From assembly GCA_030377895.1 (NCBI GenBank), contig JAUCGB010000007.1, positions 1 through 64,000 on the forward strand: a DNA stretch of 64,000 nt. The letters run 5' to 3'. Below are positions 53,015-62,263 of the stretch, piece by piece. The translations under genes and the position numbers were made by a program. Origin of the DNA: Anaerolineales bacterium HSG24. GTDB taxonomy: Bacteria > Chloroflexota > Anaerolineae > 4572-78 > J111. The notes beneath the pieces are model-generated. The model made no database searches, was not told the DNA's origin, and saw nothing but the letters and a program-made list of their open reading frames with translations. Within the stretch, counting starts at the first letter, position 1, and each line of letters starts with the position of its first letter.

Positions 53015-53632
53015 TTAGCCTTCAAAGGTTTGGCGGACTGCTTCGGCTCGGTTATTGACATTTAGTTTGGTAAAGATGCTCTGCACATGTTTTTTAACTG
53101 TGTTGACGCTGATGAATAGCTCAACCGCAATTTCTTTGTTGGTTTGTCCCTGTCCAAGTCGATAGAATACCTCTAACTCCCGCACACTCAGTTTGTTGAC
53201 AACGTTTGGGTTGATTTGACGTTGGAACTGAGCCGGAACTTTGGTCTCACCATGACCCAACTCAGCCTTGACTTGGGTTATAAATTTGCGACGATCAAAA
53301 TCATCCTTGCGGAAAAAATGGACTGCTTTTAACTCGGCCAAAACTTGCACCGCCAAATCAACGGTAGCGTAGCCAGTAACTACGATAGCTGGTAGTGTGG
53401 GATATGAGGCGGCAATTTCTTGTAACACAGCCAAACCGTCTCGGTTGTCATGGTGGAGCAACGACAGGGACATATCAACAATGGCTAGAGCAAACTTACG
53501 TCGCTCCTTTAATGCGTTGAGCGCGTCGGCATAACTACTGACCGGATGCGCGACGGCTGAAACATCCTCGACGATTTCGCTCAGAATATCGAGCCAAGCG
53601 GGGTCATCTTCAATAATTAGAATTGTAGGCAT
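53015..53632 (-). CDS. NarL/FixJ-type response regulator
   Basis: Start MPTILIIEDDPAWLDILSEI at 53632 fits the receiver fold; upstream codons are repeat-derived. Phospho-acceptor Asp in AIVDMSLSLL, then VVTGYA and FFRKDDF; LuxR-type HTH at the end (LSVRELEVFYRLGQGQTNKE IAVEL in two parts). It follows the multi-GAF kinase gene on the same strand and is its likely partner. A weak Shine-Dalgarno and tandem TTCACG repeats upstream suggest unusual expression control. Confidence 0.9.
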   Translation of the reverse strand: MPTILIIEDDPAWLDILSEIVEDVSAVAHPVSSYADALNALKERRKFALAIVDMSLSLLHHDNRDGLAVLQEIAASYPTLPAIVVTGYATVDLAVQVLAELKAVHFFRKDDFDRRKFITQVKAELGHGETKVPAQFQRQINPNVVNKLSVRELEVFYRLGQGQTNKEIAVELFISVNTVKKHVQSIFTKLNVNNRAEAVRQTFEG

Positions 53633-53639
53633 GGAATGT

Positions 53640-53838
53640 GAGGTGAGGCGTGAAACGTGAGGCGTGAGGTGATAACGTTTCTCAACAATTTTCACGTGAC
53701 GCTACAAGCGTCACCTACGATAACTGGAGGTCACGCTTGTAGCGTGACAATAACCTGAAAAAGATTATCTGAAAGACTGTAGTTCACGTATTCACGTATT
53801 CACGTATTCACGTATTCACGTTTCACGTTTCACGTTTC
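53640..53838. repeat. TTCACGTA tandem repeats and CGCTTGTAGCG hairpins between kinase and regulator
   Basis: GTGAGGCGTGAAAC-type repeats (53640-53685), two GTGACGCTACAAGCGTCAC-type hairpins (53696-53752), a TTATCTGAAAGACTGTA end, then five TTCACGTA units and three TTTCACG units (53782-53836). Confidence 0.8.
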
Positions 53839-53844
53839 ACTCTT

Positions 53845-56103
53845 TTAACTTTCTATTGGCAGGGAGACGGTAAAGGTCGTGCCTTGTCCTGTCTCGCTTT
53901 CCATCTCGATATGACCGCCAAATCGATCAACAAACCGTTTGACCCACCATAGGCCAAAGCCTAATCGGTTAGTTTGATGGTGTTGATGTAGGGGCAGTAG
54001 GTCAAAAATATAGGGTCGGATATTGGGCGCGATGCCCGGCCCATTATCAGCTACGGTGATACAAATCTGTCCGTCAGTCTCATGACCGGTCAAGGTCAAC
54101 ACCCCTTCGTGTCCCATAGCTTTGAGGGCGTTGTCAATCAAGTTGTAAAAAATCATCTCCAATTGTTGCTCTCCGGCGACGAGGGGAGGCAACTCAGCCA
54201 GCCCATTACGATTGATGATGATGGTCGATTTGGGATTGGCTCGTTGAATTGCTTGCTCCAAACAGTGAGCTAACACAACCGGCTTGCGCTCAATCGGGCG
54301 GAGATGGGCCATCGAATCACGCACAATGGCTAGGGCCTGATGCGCGCTTTCTTCGATACGGCGCAGGTTTTTCGCTAGATAAGGGTAGCTGGCTAAGGCC
54401 GGGCCTGACTTATCCTCAATGGCCTGAACCCGAGCCGGAATCGCCCCCACCTTGTTGTTCAGTTGATGGAGCAGATTGGCCGACACATCACCTACCGCGG
54501 CAAATGTTTCGGCCAGTGCTTGCCGTTCTTGTGCTTTTTGTAACTTCTCGAACTGTTTGGCATATTGAATGGCGATGGCGGCATGATTGGCTAAACAGAG
54601 GAGAATCCGTTTGTCCCAACTAGAAAAATCACGCAAATGGGTTGAGAAAAAGCTAAAACTTCCTAATGTATGCCCCATTTCCTTAGGCAAGAGTAGGGGC
54701 ACTATAATCATGGAGACTAAGTTGTCCTCGGCCAGCATGGGGCGTTTGTGGTAGATGGGGCTATGTCGTAAATCGTCAACGGTAACAATCTGCTGAGATT
54801 TAATCGCCTGTTGAGTGATACTTTCTGACAATGCAATCGACTCTCCAATTTTATATCCGGCCGTTGATTGCTCGACCACCAGCCGCCCTTCATCGTTGAT
54901 TAACCAGACTGAGCCAACCGGCACATTAATCAGGTCGCAAGCCCAGTTGATAATCAGCTTGAATAGCGCAGTAGATTCACTAATTAAAAGCCGATTAAAT
55001 ATCTCGTGTAACGCATCAAGAAGGCGAATCTCTTGCATGGCTACTACGGCATGGCTGGCAATAGTTTGCAAGAGCCGTTTATCTTTAACTCGGAAGGCGT
55101 TGGGCAGAGGGCTTTCTATGTTGATGACTCCCTCTAGCCCGCCACCAGTGCCAATTAGCGGGACGGTGAGTTCGGAGCGCATCTCGCGACTGATTGGCAA
55201 GGGACGATAGATACTACGCCATCGTGACGTTCGCAAATCGGTGATGAGCATGGGTTTGACATGGGTTGCCACCCACCCAATTATACTTTGGTCGTTCAAA
55301 GTCATATCAAAAACCTCGTCGGGAGCGCGTTTGTAACCAGCCAAAGCTCCTAATCGCAGGGTATGATTCTTTTTGTCATAAATCTCCACACTGCCATATT
55401 GTGCCCCGAGCATGTCCAAACTACTCGACAAAATCTCTCGTAAAGTGCTGGCTAAGGTAGAGCGGCTGTTGATGCGACCAATCACAACCCATAACTTCTC
55501 CAACTCATCCACGCGATGGGCCAAGTTGTTTGCCGGTTTGGGGGGGCGATGTCGATTGCTGATGACGGTCGTGGCTAGATGGGCGCAGTTTTGCAAAAAA
55601 AGACGCTCACCTTCATTCAACGGGTTGGGGCCAGCATGGTAAACATAAAATACCCCCATCGGTAGGTCAGCCCGAATAAGCGGATAACAAATCGCCGCCG
55701 TGAATCCTAGACGTTGCCATGCCGGATGAATGGCTAAATCTGGCTCTTGGTAAGTGTAAATCGACTGCCGCCGGTAGAGTGCTTGTCGGCCCAAACCATC
55801 GGGGCGGGGGAGATCGTTAAGGGTCTGCTCGGGGGCGTTTCCGGCTGATACTCGGTGGCGCGGGTCAATGGCTTGAGATGATTCATCAAGCAGCCAAATA
55901 ACGGCTGAGAGGCGAAAATTGAGGGGACGACGGGCCACAAAAGAGGGAGAACCGTTTAATGAACGAGTCGCTCGGTCTACAATAAGTTGTAGCAGATTCT
56001 GTAACGTGTCGTTCGCTCCGGCCTGATGAATCTGCTCATTCAAATCGCTAAGGATCCGAAGTAGGTTGGTTAATGGTGATGATCTTTTTGCAGATTGGTT
56101 CAT
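53845..56103 (-). CDS. Multi-GAF sensor histidine kinase (752 aa)
   Basis: No membrane helices. Three GAF-like domains (about 15-190, 210-365, 370-520) precede a phospho-acceptor region with LLHQLNNKVGAIP and HATPase_c motifs FYNLIDNALKAMG, DNGPGIAPN and GFGLWWVKRF. A cytosolic sensor that probably binds small ligands through the GAF domains and phosphorylates the NarL-type regulator encoded next. Confidence 0.88.
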   Translation of the reverse strand: MNQSAKRSSPLTNLLRILSDLNEQIHQAGANDTLQNLLQLIVDRATRSLNGSPSFVARRPLNFRLSAVIWLLDESSQAIDPRHRVSAGNAPEQTLNDLPRPDGLGRQALYRRQSIYTYQEPDLAIHPAWQRLGFTAAICYPLIRADLPMGVFYVYHAGPNPLNEGERLFLQNCAHLATTVISNRHRPPKPANNLAHRVDELEKLWVVIGRINSRSTLASTLREILSSSLDMLGAQYGSVEIYDKKNHTLRLGALAGYKRAPDEVFDMTLNDQSIIGWVATHVKPMLITDLRTSRWRSIYRPLPISREMRSELTVPLIGTGGGLEGVINIESPLPNAFRVKDKRLLQTIASHAVVAMQEIRLLDALHEIFNRLLISESTALFKLIINWACDLINVPVGSVWLINDEGRLVVEQSTAGYKIGESIALSESITQQAIKSQQIVTVDDLRHSPIYHKRPMLAEDNLVSMIIVPLLLPKEMGHTLGSFSFFSTHLRDFSSWDKRILLCLANHAAIAIQYAKQFEKLQKAQERQALAETFAAVGDVSANLLHQLNNKVGAIPARVQAIEDKSGPALASYPYLAKNLRRIEESAHQALAIVRDSMAHLRPIERKPVVLAHCLEQAIQRANPKSTIIINRNGLAELPPLVAGEQQLEMIFYNLIDNALKAMGHEGVLTLTGHETDGQICITVADNGPGIAPNIRPYIFDLLPLHQHHQTNRLGFGLWWVKRFVDRFGGHIEMESETGQGTTFTVSLPIES

Positions 56104-56243
56104 AAGCCAATGTCAAGTTAAGAAATCGGAATTAAATAAGTTGCGCGTTTCGCCTTCGACAAGCTCAGTCAAATAGCCTTTAAAATCAAAAACAGAGCTT
56201 GCAGGAGAATGAATCTGCAAGCTCTGTTTTCACGCCTCAAGTT

Positions 56244-56543
56244 TCACGACTCACGCTCGTTCTGTTGCCCTAATCCACGCCGATTGACGGTATCGGTGAT
56301 ATTCGATTTACCTTGTTGCACGGTATCGACGACGGAGCTTCGGCCTTTTTCCATGGCTTCGGTTCCGCGTTGGCGGGCTATCAAGGCTCCCTCTTCTGCC
56401 AAATCTTTATACTCCAATCCCTTATCTTTCAGGATAGAGCGGGTTTCTTCGCCCGATTGCGGAGCCATCATCAAGGCGACCACTATGCCTATCAATCCGC
56501 CTATTAAAAACCCAATAAAAAACGATTTTATACTACTTAACAT
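56244..56543 (-). CDS. YtxH-domain small membrane protein
   Basis: 99 residues; FFIGFLIGGLIGIVVALMMA followed by PQSGEETRSIL is the YtxH signature (one membrane helix, APxSGxETR). C-terminal amphipathic helix. General stress-associated family without known activity. Close to another one-helix membrane protein gene at 56770. Confidence 0.85.
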   Translation of the reverse strand: MLSSIKSFFIGFLIGGLIGIVVALMMAPQSGEETRSILKDKGLEYKDLAEEGALIARQRGTEAMEKGRSSVVDTVQQGKSNITDTVNRRGLGQQNERES

Positions 56544-56591
56544 GTGTCACACTCCTTTATCCGACAACTAGTCGGATTATTGTTTTATCGA

Positions 56592-56767
56592 CTTAGTACC
56601 CGACAGCCTGAACTACATAATTAACACAGAGATACACGGAGTTTCACAGAGAAAAAGCGATTTATTTTTGGCTCACTAGCGTGCAAATAGAGCCTTATTT
56701 TTTCCTCTGCCTTTGTACGCGTAGCGTCTGTTTTAGCCTTCCCTAAACCAGTTTGTCGGGTAGCAAG
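56592..56767. mobile_element. R3-type element, full length
   Basis: Ends CTTAGTACCCGACA and TGTCGGGTAGCAAG; inside are CACAGAGATACACGGAG, a CGCGTAGCG hairpin and TTTTAGCCTTCCCTAAACC. No clean target duplication. Confidence 0.7.
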
Positions 56768-56769
56768 TA

Positions 56770-57303
56770 TCATTCCCAGAATATCGACTTAAGTACTTTC
56801 CGAGTAGCAGTCATAATGCTGACAGTTTCAATCACAGGCTGAACTGCCTTGTTACTAATGAACGAGGTGGTGCCACGTAGTTCGGCAATGGTACTTTGCA
56901 TATTGACTAGAATTGGTTTGATTTCTCGGTTGAGCAACTGCACCAGATCGTTCACTTTTAGGGCCAAGTAGAGCAGGACTGCGGTTAAAACGACCAAGAT
57001 CACCATAATCAAAACCACTGCAAAACCGAGGTAGATAATCACAATATCTCGTAAAATTTGGGTGACTACGGGATAGCTATATAACAGGTAGGTCAACCCC
57101 ACAAAGCCGATCAGGGCTAATATTGCCACAATCACCGCTACAATTATGGCTGTTTTGTCTTGCGGCTTAGTGGTGAGTTCGGGGTACTTATTTTCGGGTG
57201 GATAGTTGCCACGTTCAGTCAGGTCGGTCTTATCTTCAATTTTGCTTAACGACGAGGCAGGTTGAGTATCGGTTGTTTGGGAAACATTATTTTCTGTTGG
57301 CAT
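56770..57303 (-). CDS. Two-helix membrane protein, DUF948-like
   Basis: 177 residues: a hydrophilic N-terminus (1-50), two membrane segments (IIVAVIVAILALIGFVGLTY; IVIIYLGFAVVLIMVILVVL) and a cytosolic/peripheral tail LNREIKPILVNMQSTIAELR as in DUF948-type proteins. Often found beside YtxH genes, as here, forming a small envelope-stress pair. Confidence 0.65.
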   Translation of the reverse strand: MPTENNVSQTTDTQPASSLSKIEDKTDLTERGNYPPENKYPELTTKPQDKTAIIVAVIVAILALIGFVGLTYLLYSYPVVTQILRDIVIIYLGFAVVLIMVILVVLTAVLLYLALKVNDLVQLLNREIKPILVNMQSTIAELRGTTSFISNKAVQPVIETVSIMTATRKVLKSIFWE

Positions 57304-57378
57304 AAGATTGCAGAAGTTTATCGTTTCTCATAAGGTTAGATTTTGTACCCGGATAAACACGGATAAACACGGATTATT

Positions 57379-57468
57379 GGTAGTGGTACAGATGTAGTGA
57401 GAGGAGTGCAAAGCTTGCATGCAAGCCTTGCACTCCGGATTTCCTATCACTACTTGTGCAGGACTACC
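57379..57468. mobile_element. GGTAGT-framed MITE with 8-bp target duplication
   Basis: Ends GGTAGTGGTACAGATG and TTGTGCAGGACTACC; core AGTGCAAAGCTTGCATG; flanks GGATTATT at 57371-57378 and 57469-57476. It is inserted in a degenerate ACACGGATAA repeat. Confidence 0.92.
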
Positions 57469-57629
57469 GGATTATTTTGTTATCTGTGTTTTTCTATGTT
57501 AATTCGTGTCCAAAAAATTGTAACTCGATGAATCGACAAACTTTTGAGGTTGTTCACCTATAGATTTTTTGGTACGTCAAGCCACATGGTAACACATTCT
57601 TAAAAATCTGTCACATTAGCCGATTGGTT

Positions 57630-57902
57630 TTATATCGGGGGTTGGTTTTCAGTGGTAATCTTGAGCCACCGAGCCGCGAAGAGGCTCAACCAACTGATTA
57701 CTGTTCCTTCAACAATATATAACGGGCCAATCATCACAAAATCGAAGGCAAAGGTCAGGCCGAGCAGTTGCCCCACCGCCAAGCCAACAAGGGCTACTAA
57801 TAGATAGAGAACTAGATCAATGAGTTGCTGACCTTGCCAAATATAGAAAATTGTGCCGTATATCGCGGCTAAAACAAGTCCAAATAGAATGTATGGTGGC
57901 AT
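57630..57902 (-). CDS. Small three-helix membrane protein
   Basis: 90 residues; hydrophobic segments ILFGLVLAAIYGTIFYIW, LVLYLLVALVGLAVGQLLGL and IGPLYIVEGTVISWLSLFAA. No family recognised; ordinary coding pattern with an ATG at 57902. Confidence 0.65.
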   Translation of the reverse strand: MPPYILFGLVLAAIYGTIFYIWQGQQLIDLVLYLLVALVGLAVGQLLGLTFAFDFVMIGPLYIVEGTVISWLSLFAARWLKITTENQPPI

Positions 57903-57998
57903 GGGTGTAAAATGTGATGCGTCGGCTAGAGTGGTGACCCACGAAAACCATAGCCTTTTATCTCTGATGCTAACTTTTTCTTTGGTTTAGCCGGAATC

Positions 57999-58125
57999 AA
58001 CACTACAACGGATACTTAACTACGAAACGGATAGTTTTTATCCGATATAATCACCGTAAATAGCAAAGAAACCCTGTTATTGGCGAAATATATCCGTTGA
58101 GTTTTGAAGTATCCGTTGTAGTGTT
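57999..58125. repeat. Inverted-repeat element with ACACTACAACGGATACTT arms
   Basis: Perfect 19-bp arms at 57999-58017 and 58107-58125; inside, ACGGATAG and TATCCG form further stems. The TTAAGTTGATAGCC end of an R1 element lies just beyond (58167-58182). Confidence 0.8.
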
Positions 58126-58255
58126 CCCGCCAAAGTTTCCGTTAGCGTCAGTTTTATCTTTTTATCGCACCTTAAGTTGATAGCCGTATTGTAGACTAAT
58201 TGGGGTGGGTTGGCAAAAGGGAAAACTGATGAATCTTATGTTCCTCCTTTCCTCG

Positions 58256-60481
58256 CTAAACCAGCGCGTTTTCTTGGCCAGAATCCTTCACAAACAGGCA
58301 AGAGGATTTTAGAGTCTCTGACGATTGGCGCACAAAGTTAAACGGCACCTTACCTAACGATAAGCCGAAGATGTTCAAATCCGCTCTGGGAGCGGTTTCT
58401 AGGGCCTCGCTAAATGACCCCAGTAGGACATGAAACTTGGTTGTAGAGGGCAAACGAGCTTGATCGCTCAAAAATTCCAAGAACTCATATAAAGAGGCTT
58501 CATCTTGATTATTGGCCACAGTAATCAAATTAATCGTACCATTCCAATTTGCTTGTAATTGTAGGGTGATTAACATCGCCAAATGCCAGTTGGGGCTTTT
58601 ATCTCGTAGCCACAGGTTAATCTCTTGTTGCATGCCAAACGCGATTTGCGGATGCTGGTACATCAAGATAAGCCCCATCTCATATCGAGTGGCGATTCTG
58701 ACTAGTTCATTCAGTAGATGTTGTTTATCCTCTATTTTGGGAGTGATTCGTCCATACGAACTGGTGAGTATATCTCTGCTAATCGTTAAAAACAGGGTAT
58801 TTGGTCGAAACGCGCCTCCCCGTAAGGTCTGAATCACCGTCTTGGCCCCATGTAAAAATCGGTTACCATCAATTACGACTGAATTAACTAGAATTCCCTG
58901 TTGCTTTAAGGGCAAGAGAATATCATGTAATGCCTTATCTTCGATGTCATGGTCTTCTTGAGTAACATTGAAGGCGAAGATACTTCCCGATGGATAGGTA
59001 ATATTTTTGACGAACAGGAGTGAGCCAGCCCACATTTTAGGATCGTCTATTGGCACAAGCAGGTCAGGCTTCCATGAGATATGGTGTTTGGGAAATTTCT
59101 CGGCCATACGTGAGGCTCGTTCCGCTAGGGCTACAAACAACCCGCCCCGAATATCACCCCAATCAGCGTCAAGTTCTTGGCGCATGAGCCAAATATAGAC
59201 ACTGATGATGGTCATAATTGCAAACACACTAAAGATTGGATCGATAAAAAACATCATAAAAATACAACTTATCCCGCCAAATAGGGGAACTATGCGAGGT
59301 ATCTTAAAACTAGGCCGGAAGCTGATTATTTTGATGCTTTGTTGTAAGAAAACAACCACATTTAACATGCCGTAGGTAATCAAAAAGAACATGGTGATGA
59401 GGCTAGCAAGGGCGTTCAGGTCGCCGATAATCAGTGCAACGAAGATGATTGCGCTGGTGAGGATGATGGCATTCCCCGGCTCGTTACGGGATGTTTTGAT
59501 AGACAGGATATCATAAAAGGGAACGGTTTTCTGCTCGGCCAAGGCTTGGAGAATACGGGGCGCGCCAAGCATACTGCCCAAGGCAGAGGAGAGGGTGGCT
59601 CCCATAATCCCGGCCACAACTGCCCCACCCCAGCGAGCAGAATCGACCATTACCATTTGATTGATACGCATCTCGTCTGGAGTGGAGACCAAGGCTAACA
59701 CTACGGCCAAAGAGATGTAGATAATCAAGGTAACCGCGACGGAACTTAACGTGCCTAAGGGAATGGATCGTCGCGGATCTTCTAAATCGCCCGACATATT
59801 GGCCCCGGCCATAATTCCGGTTACGGCGGGGAAGAAAACGGCAAATACTTGCCAGAAGCTCGCATCCTCAAAGCTGCCAATCCAAACTATCTCTTCCATA
59901 GGTTTAATCGGGATGGGAGTGAATACAAAAGAGACTAACGAGACGGCCATCACCGTCATAATCAGATACTGAAGGCGGATGGCAAATTGCGCGCTCACAT
60001 ACGATATAGTGGTTAGAATAAGCCAGGCCATTAACGAAACCGCTAGGCCCGGATGGCTAGGAAATACCCGGAGCCAGCCTTCGGTAAAGCCGATAATGTA
60101 GAGCGCGGCGGATAAGGTTTGGGCGATGTAGAGCGGGATCCCAATACTGCCACCAGCCTCCAATCCCAACGAATGGGAGATAATCGAATACGCGCCGCCC
60201 GCGCCAATGCGGATGTTGGTGGTAATGGAGGCCATAGAAAGACCTGTGCAAATTGTGATTATCTTAGCCATTAAGATAATCACAATCGCGCCTAACAATC
60301 CGGCGTTACCCACCACCCAACCAAGACGGAGGTACATGATGACTCCCAAAATAGTCAATACGTTGGGAGTAAATACCCCGCCAAATGTACCAAATTTACT
60401 GACCGAACTTTCTTTATTTTCGACAGATAGTTGTTCGGTAAATGCTGAAAATGTGCCGGTTAAGGTTCTTCTTTTAGTCAT
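58256..60481 (-). CDS. SLC12-like amino acid permease/cation-chloride cotransporter homologue
   Basis: 741 residues. The first about 440 have 11-12 helices of the APC fold; FGGVFTPNVLTILGVIMYLR followed by LGWVVGNAGL matches the start of the Na-K-2Cl/SLC12 transporters, and GIMAGANMSGDL is the helix 6 substrate-site motif. The C-terminal about 270 residues are a cytosolic domain (HLLNELVRIATRYEMGLILM) comparable to the SLC12 regulatory tail. Probably an ion-coupled transporter; ions not predictable from sequence. Confidence 0.83.
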   Translation of the reverse strand: MTKRRTLTGTFSAFTEQLSVENKESSVSKFGTFGGVFTPNVLTILGVIMYLRLGWVVGNAGLLGAIVIILMAKIITICTGLSMASITTNIRIGAGGAYSIISHSLGLEAGGSIGIPLYIAQTLSAALYIIGFTEGWLRVFPSHPGLAVSLMAWLILTTISYVSAQFAIRLQYLIMTVMAVSLVSFVFTPIPIKPMEEIVWIGSFEDASFWQVFAVFFPAVTGIMAGANMSGDLEDPRRSIPLGTLSSVAVTLIIYISLAVVLALVSTPDEMRINQMVMVDSARWGGAVVAGIMGATLSSALGSMLGAPRILQALAEQKTVPFYDILSIKTSRNEPGNAIILTSAIIFVALIIGDLNALASLITMFFLITYGMLNVVVFLQQSIKIISFRPSFKIPRIVPLFGGISCIFMMFFIDPIFSVFAIMTIISVYIWLMRQELDADWGDIRGGLFVALAERASRMAEKFPKHHISWKPDLLVPIDDPKMWAGSLLFVKNITYPSGSIFAFNVTQEDHDIEDKALHDILLPLKQQGILVNSVVIDGNRFLHGAKTVIQTLRGGAFRPNTLFLTISRDILTSSYGRITPKIEDKQHLLNELVRIATRYEMGLILMYQHPQIAFGMQQEINLWLRDKSPNWHLAMLITLQLQANWNGTINLITVANNQDEASLYEFLEFLSDQARLPSTTKFHVLLGSFSEALETAPRADLNIFGLSLGKVPFNFVRQSSETLKSSCLFVKDSGQENALV

Positions 60482-60569
60482 AAGTGTTAAAAATTTTCCA
60501 TTTGGATGATACAGTCTTTCAGATAATCTTTTTCAGTTTATTGTCAGGCTATTGGCGAGAACTTTTTTG

Positions 60570-60642
60570 GGTAATGGTGCAGGTTAGCTACCCGCAAGTT
60601 CTAAACTTGCGGGTAGCTGACCACTACCTATGCAGGACTACC
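60570..60642. mobile_element. GGTAGT-framed MITE with 8-bp target duplication
   Basis: Ends GGTAATGGTGCAGG and TGCAGGACTACC; core GCTACCCGCAAG palindrome; flanks CTTTTTTG at 60562-60569 and 60643-60650. Confidence 0.9.
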
Positions 60643-60653
60643 CTTTTTTGGCT

Positions 60654-60817
60654 CTTGCTACCCGACAAACTGGTTTCGAGAAAGTTAAAACAGTAACACA
60701 GAGGACACAGAGGGACACAGAGTTTCACAGAGGAAAGAATAACTCGCTTTTTCTCTGTGAAACTCTGTGATCCTCTGTGTTAATTAGTTCAGACTAAATT
60801 TCCTGTCGGGTACTAAG
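60654..60817. mobile_element. R3 MITE with 8-bp target duplication
   Basis: Ends CTTGCTACCCGACA and TGTCGGGTACTAAG; flanks TTTTGGCT at 60646-60653 and 60818-60825. It lies 11 bp from the preceding element and their target duplications overlap. Confidence 0.92.
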
Positions 60818-60918
60818 TTTTGGCTAACTGTAGGCTGTCAGGTCTGGATCACGTACCACCCAAATGGAAAAAAGCTGTTTTTAAGGTATTATCTTGATTG
60901 TGGTGTACTGATAATTTG

Positions 60919-61167
60919 TTAGGCCATTGCCTGACTTCGCCATACTCGTTTAAGTCGCCATGTTAAACTGCTACGTTCTAAGGCCACCTCAAACCTAATA
61001 TTTCCCACCGCTTCAACCAACACATGGCGACCCGTTTCCGTGTCCCATTGTCGCCCGATGGAGATGATTGAGTAAGTTTGTTCTTGCCAAGTCAGTTGGT
61101 CAACATCTAACTCCCCATCAGTTGCCACCGAGCCATTGACCATGATGGGGTCATCGAAATACTCCAT
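60919..61167 (-). CDS. Hypothetical protein, 82 aa
   Basis: Sequence features: acidic N-terminus, central DVDQLTWQEQTYSIISIGRQ and VEAVGNIRFEVALERSSLTW, suggesting a small beta barrel; resembles in pattern DUF6504-type proteins found next to DNA-repair genes, but this is a weak match. Good codon structure and an AAGGAG-like box (TTAAGGAGACAAAC) before the ATG. Confidence 0.6.
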   Translation of the reverse strand: MEYFDDPIMVNGSVATDGELDVDQLTWQEQTYSIISIGRQWDTETGRHVLVEAVGNIRFEVALERSSLTWRLKRVWRSQAMA

Positions 61168-61519
61168 GTTTGTCTCCTTAAGTAAACTGCCTTAATTTAA
61201 TTAAATACCGCCTGATTATACCATTAATTGGTCTAATTGGCATTGTGATATCGAGTTAATGATATTCCCATTCCGCTCCTTATCAGTTGCCTTAATTTAG
61301 CCTTTATGTTACCATTTTCAGACTGTTTTTACTCCACGTTAATTAAGAATCGGAATTAAATAAGTTGCGCGTTTCGACATCGTAGGGGCGGTAGTACGCA
61401 CTCCAATTCGTGTCCCCAAAAAGTTGCCTGATTGTTCAACAACCACTATTATAAAAAACAAGACACAGGTATCTCCCTGTGCCTTGTTGAACGTTTTTAC
61501 GTTTGATTAATGGTCGCGC
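61168..61519. other. Intergenic region
   Basis: Contains an AATAAGTTGCGCG repeat end (about 61350-61390) and an AAGGCACAGG-type hairpin (CAAGACACAGG / CCTGTGCCTTG near 61458-61486) that terminates the small coiled-coil gene. Confidence 0.5.
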
Positions 61520-61801
61520 TTAATCGGTGCTTGATGAATCGGCTGAGCGCGACCGGCCTGGTTTTTTACGAGAGGGCATGTTGGTGTGGGCTTTTAAAGC
61601 CTCAACATCTTGGCTGAGTTTGGTTAGGGTACGGTTGATTTCTTTTACCGCTTGTGCGAGTTGGGTACGGCTGATTTTGCCAGTGTCGTTATCCCCGTCC
61701 AAACGGTCGATATGTTGTAACACCTGTCCCATAGCCCGTTCCAATTCTAGCTCATGTTGTTTCCATTGACCTAACAGTTTGTGAGTTGGTTCAGTGCTCA
61801 C
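61520..61801 (-). CDS. Small coiled-coil protein, 93 aa
   Basis: GTG start with a near-perfect AAAAGGAGG box. Long amphipathic helix (LGQWKQHELELERAMGQVLQ) and basic, Ser-rich tail (PSRKKPGRSRSADSSSTD). Divergent from the Xre gene, sharing a palindromic operator. No family recognised. Confidence 0.65.
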   Translation of the reverse strand: MSTEPTHKLLGQWKQHELELERAMGQVLQHIDRLDGDNDTGKISRTQLAQAVKEINRTLTKLSQDVEALKAHTNMPSRKKPGRSRSADSSSTD

Positions 61802-61824
61802 GGATACCTCCTTTTTAAAATTGG

Positions 61825-61848
61825 ATTTGTGTTATATATAACACAAAT
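61825..61848. promoter_or_regulatory. 24-bp perfect palindrome between divergent genes
   Basis: ATTTGTGTTATA and its reverse complement, immediately upstream of both the coiled-coil gene and the Xre gene; likely binding site of the Xre protein. Confidence 0.7.
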
Positions 61849-61901
61849 CATAATATACACTACGTTTAACAGATTGTCAAATTACAACTGGTTTTTTTTA
61901 C

Positions 61902-62114
61902 ATGAGTCAATTTGGTGAAAAATTACGATTTTTACGCACCAGCAAAGGTATAACATTGCGTGATTTAGCAAATGCTGTTGATGCCAGTTATGGTTATATT
62001 GCCCGCATTGAACGTGGCGAGAGTATCCCCACCGTCACCATCGCCTATAAGATTGCTCAATTCTTTGATGTGTTGTTGGATGATTTAGCCAACGATGATG
62101 TTGAGTTATCATAA
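61902..62114 (+). CDS. Short Xre-family regulator (70 aa)
   Basis: A complete HTH_3 domain and nothing else: FGEKLRFLRTSKGITLRDLA then YGYIARIERGESIP. It probably represses itself and the divergent gene through the palindrome at 61825. No strong Shine-Dalgarno. Its last 24 nt are repeated at the end of the next gene. Confidence 0.85.
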   Translation: MSQFGEKLRFLRTSKGITLRDLANAVDASYGYIARIERGESIPTVTIAYKIAQFFDVLLDDLANDDVELS

Positions 62115-62263
62115 TCGTACAGCGAATTGAGAACAAGAAGTTACAGGTTGATACCTTGGATATGCCTTATGACCGCTAATCCAACTATAAGACAGGCCCT
62201 CGCTCCGAATTTAATCGGCTCAGAAAATATGCTGACCGTCATTTTGAATGAGGTATATGATAA

